The notes below the pieces were generated by a model, which had not been told where the DNA came from, did no database searches, and was given only the letters and a program-made list of their open reading frames with translations. 13,284 bases of DNA from Dactylosporangium sp. AC04546 (lineage in GTDB: Bacteria; Actinomycetota; Actinomycetes; Mycobacteriales; Micromonosporaceae), in assembly GCF_022095675.1 (NCBI RefSeq), contig NZ_JAHYSG010000190.1, positions 1-13,284 on the forward strand, read 5' to 3'. This document shows, piece after piece, positions 12,996-13,284 of the stretch (position 1 is its first letter; each line of letters opens with the position of its first letter). The position numbers were made by a program, and so were the translations under genes.

Positions 12996-13284
12996 AGCCG
13001 CCCGCCTACCACCACGCGCCCAAGATACGCGACCCCCGACGCACCACCGGCGGACCGCCGACCCGAGGCCGCCACCCGCGCCCGCGACGAGCAGCACGAC
13101 GTCGCGACGGAGGCGAGGCGCGGACGAGGGGTGGGCATGGAGCGGCGCGGGAGAAGGTTGGCCCGGTGACGGAGCCGTAGAGCGGCAGGGGCGATGGGCA
13201 GGCGGAGGACGGAGCCGTGGAGCGGCCGCGCGGACGAGGGCGGGCGGGGGATGGCGGCGCGGACGAGTTGTGGGCGTGGATCGG
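12996..13284. other. 289-base non-coding G-rich region upstream of the response regulator
   Basis: I find no histidine-kinase motif and no convincing gene on either strand. The region from about 13110 on the + strand is purine-rich with many GGG runs and repeated blocks (see 13118-13267). The promoter of the response regulator should lie in the part nearest 12996. Confidence 0.5.
13118..13267 (+). repeat. Cluster of short degenerate repeats
   Basis: GCGCGGACGAG occurs three times, at 13118-13128, 13228-13238 and 13257-13267. GACGGAGCCGT(A/G)GAGCGGC occurs twice, at 13168-13186 and 13208-13226, 40 bases apart with one mismatch. GGCAGGGGCG near 13184 matches the repeat core on the far side of the response-regulator gene. 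Confidence 0.65.

Noticed and set aside
12996..13097. N-terminal extension of the response regulator
   Set aside because: The translated extension is Gly/Arg-rich with no receiver-domain character; GTG 12995 gives the normal family start.
12081..13169. A 362-codon + strand frame opposite the response regulator
   Set aside because: Composition is extreme Arg/Gly and it is antisense to a complete response regulator.
12217..13267. CRISPR array or transposon ends
   Set aside because: The repeats are irregularly spaced and imperfect, with no regular spacers, no cas or transposase gene, and no paired terminal inverted repeats or target duplications.
12996..13284. Possible end of a sensor histidine kinase upstream of the response regulator
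   Set aside because: No ATP-binding-domain motif can be read in any frame on the - strand; the sequence is repetitive and G-rich.

Overview
The window is very GC-rich DNA from a spore-forming, filamentous actinobacterium. The markers are an SsgA-family sporulation protein, the nucleoid protein Lsr2, a PGPGW-type membrane protein, frequent GTG starts and an actinobacterial HspR-type (HAIR) operator. The SsgA-like and Lsr2 sequences look most like Micromonosporaceae (Actinoplanes/Micromonospora relatives). That placement is from memory and was not tested by a search.

Left part, 1-4750, ordinary chromosomal genes. A multi-pass membrane protein of unknown family runs off the left edge on the - strand (1-1362). 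It is divergent from a membrane-anchored alpha/beta hydrolase with a long multi-spanning C-terminus (1413-2807). The hydrolase converges on an SsgA-family regulator (2821-3252). A 272-base divergent control region with BldD-like and other inverted repeats separates that regulator from a PGPGW membrane protein (3525-4034). After a 354-base gap comes lsr2 (4389-4745). A strong hairpin closes lsr2 from one side and a small heat-shock protein gene (hsp20 family, 4909-5304) from the other. The hsp20 gene has its own HAIR-like operator (5322-5342).

Centre, 5376-11914, one tightly packed - strand operon read right to left: LacI regulator, FAD-dependent oxidoreductase, lipoprotein sugar-binding protein, two CUT1 permeases, second LacI regulator. 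Gaps are 27 bases or fewer and three junctions are overlaps or near-contacts. The two LacI proteins are close paralogues with an identical recognition helix. Upstream of the operon I see a TTGACC/CAGGAT promoter and two similar 14-base palindromes with a central CG (CTAATnCGnATnAG). The likely picture is an importer for an unknown sugar-like compound whose only dedicated enzyme is a flavin oxidoreductase. No ATPase and no glycosidase are encoded, so the ATPase would have to be shared from elsewhere (MsiK-like).

Right part, 12050-13284. A NarL/DesR-type response regulator (12387-12995) stands without a visible kinase partner. It is flanked on both sides by non-coding, G-rich, imperfectly repeated sequence. 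I see no tRNA, rRNA, CRISPR array, insertion sequence or att site. The most interesting unit is the double-LacI oxidoreductase/importer operon with its paired operators.
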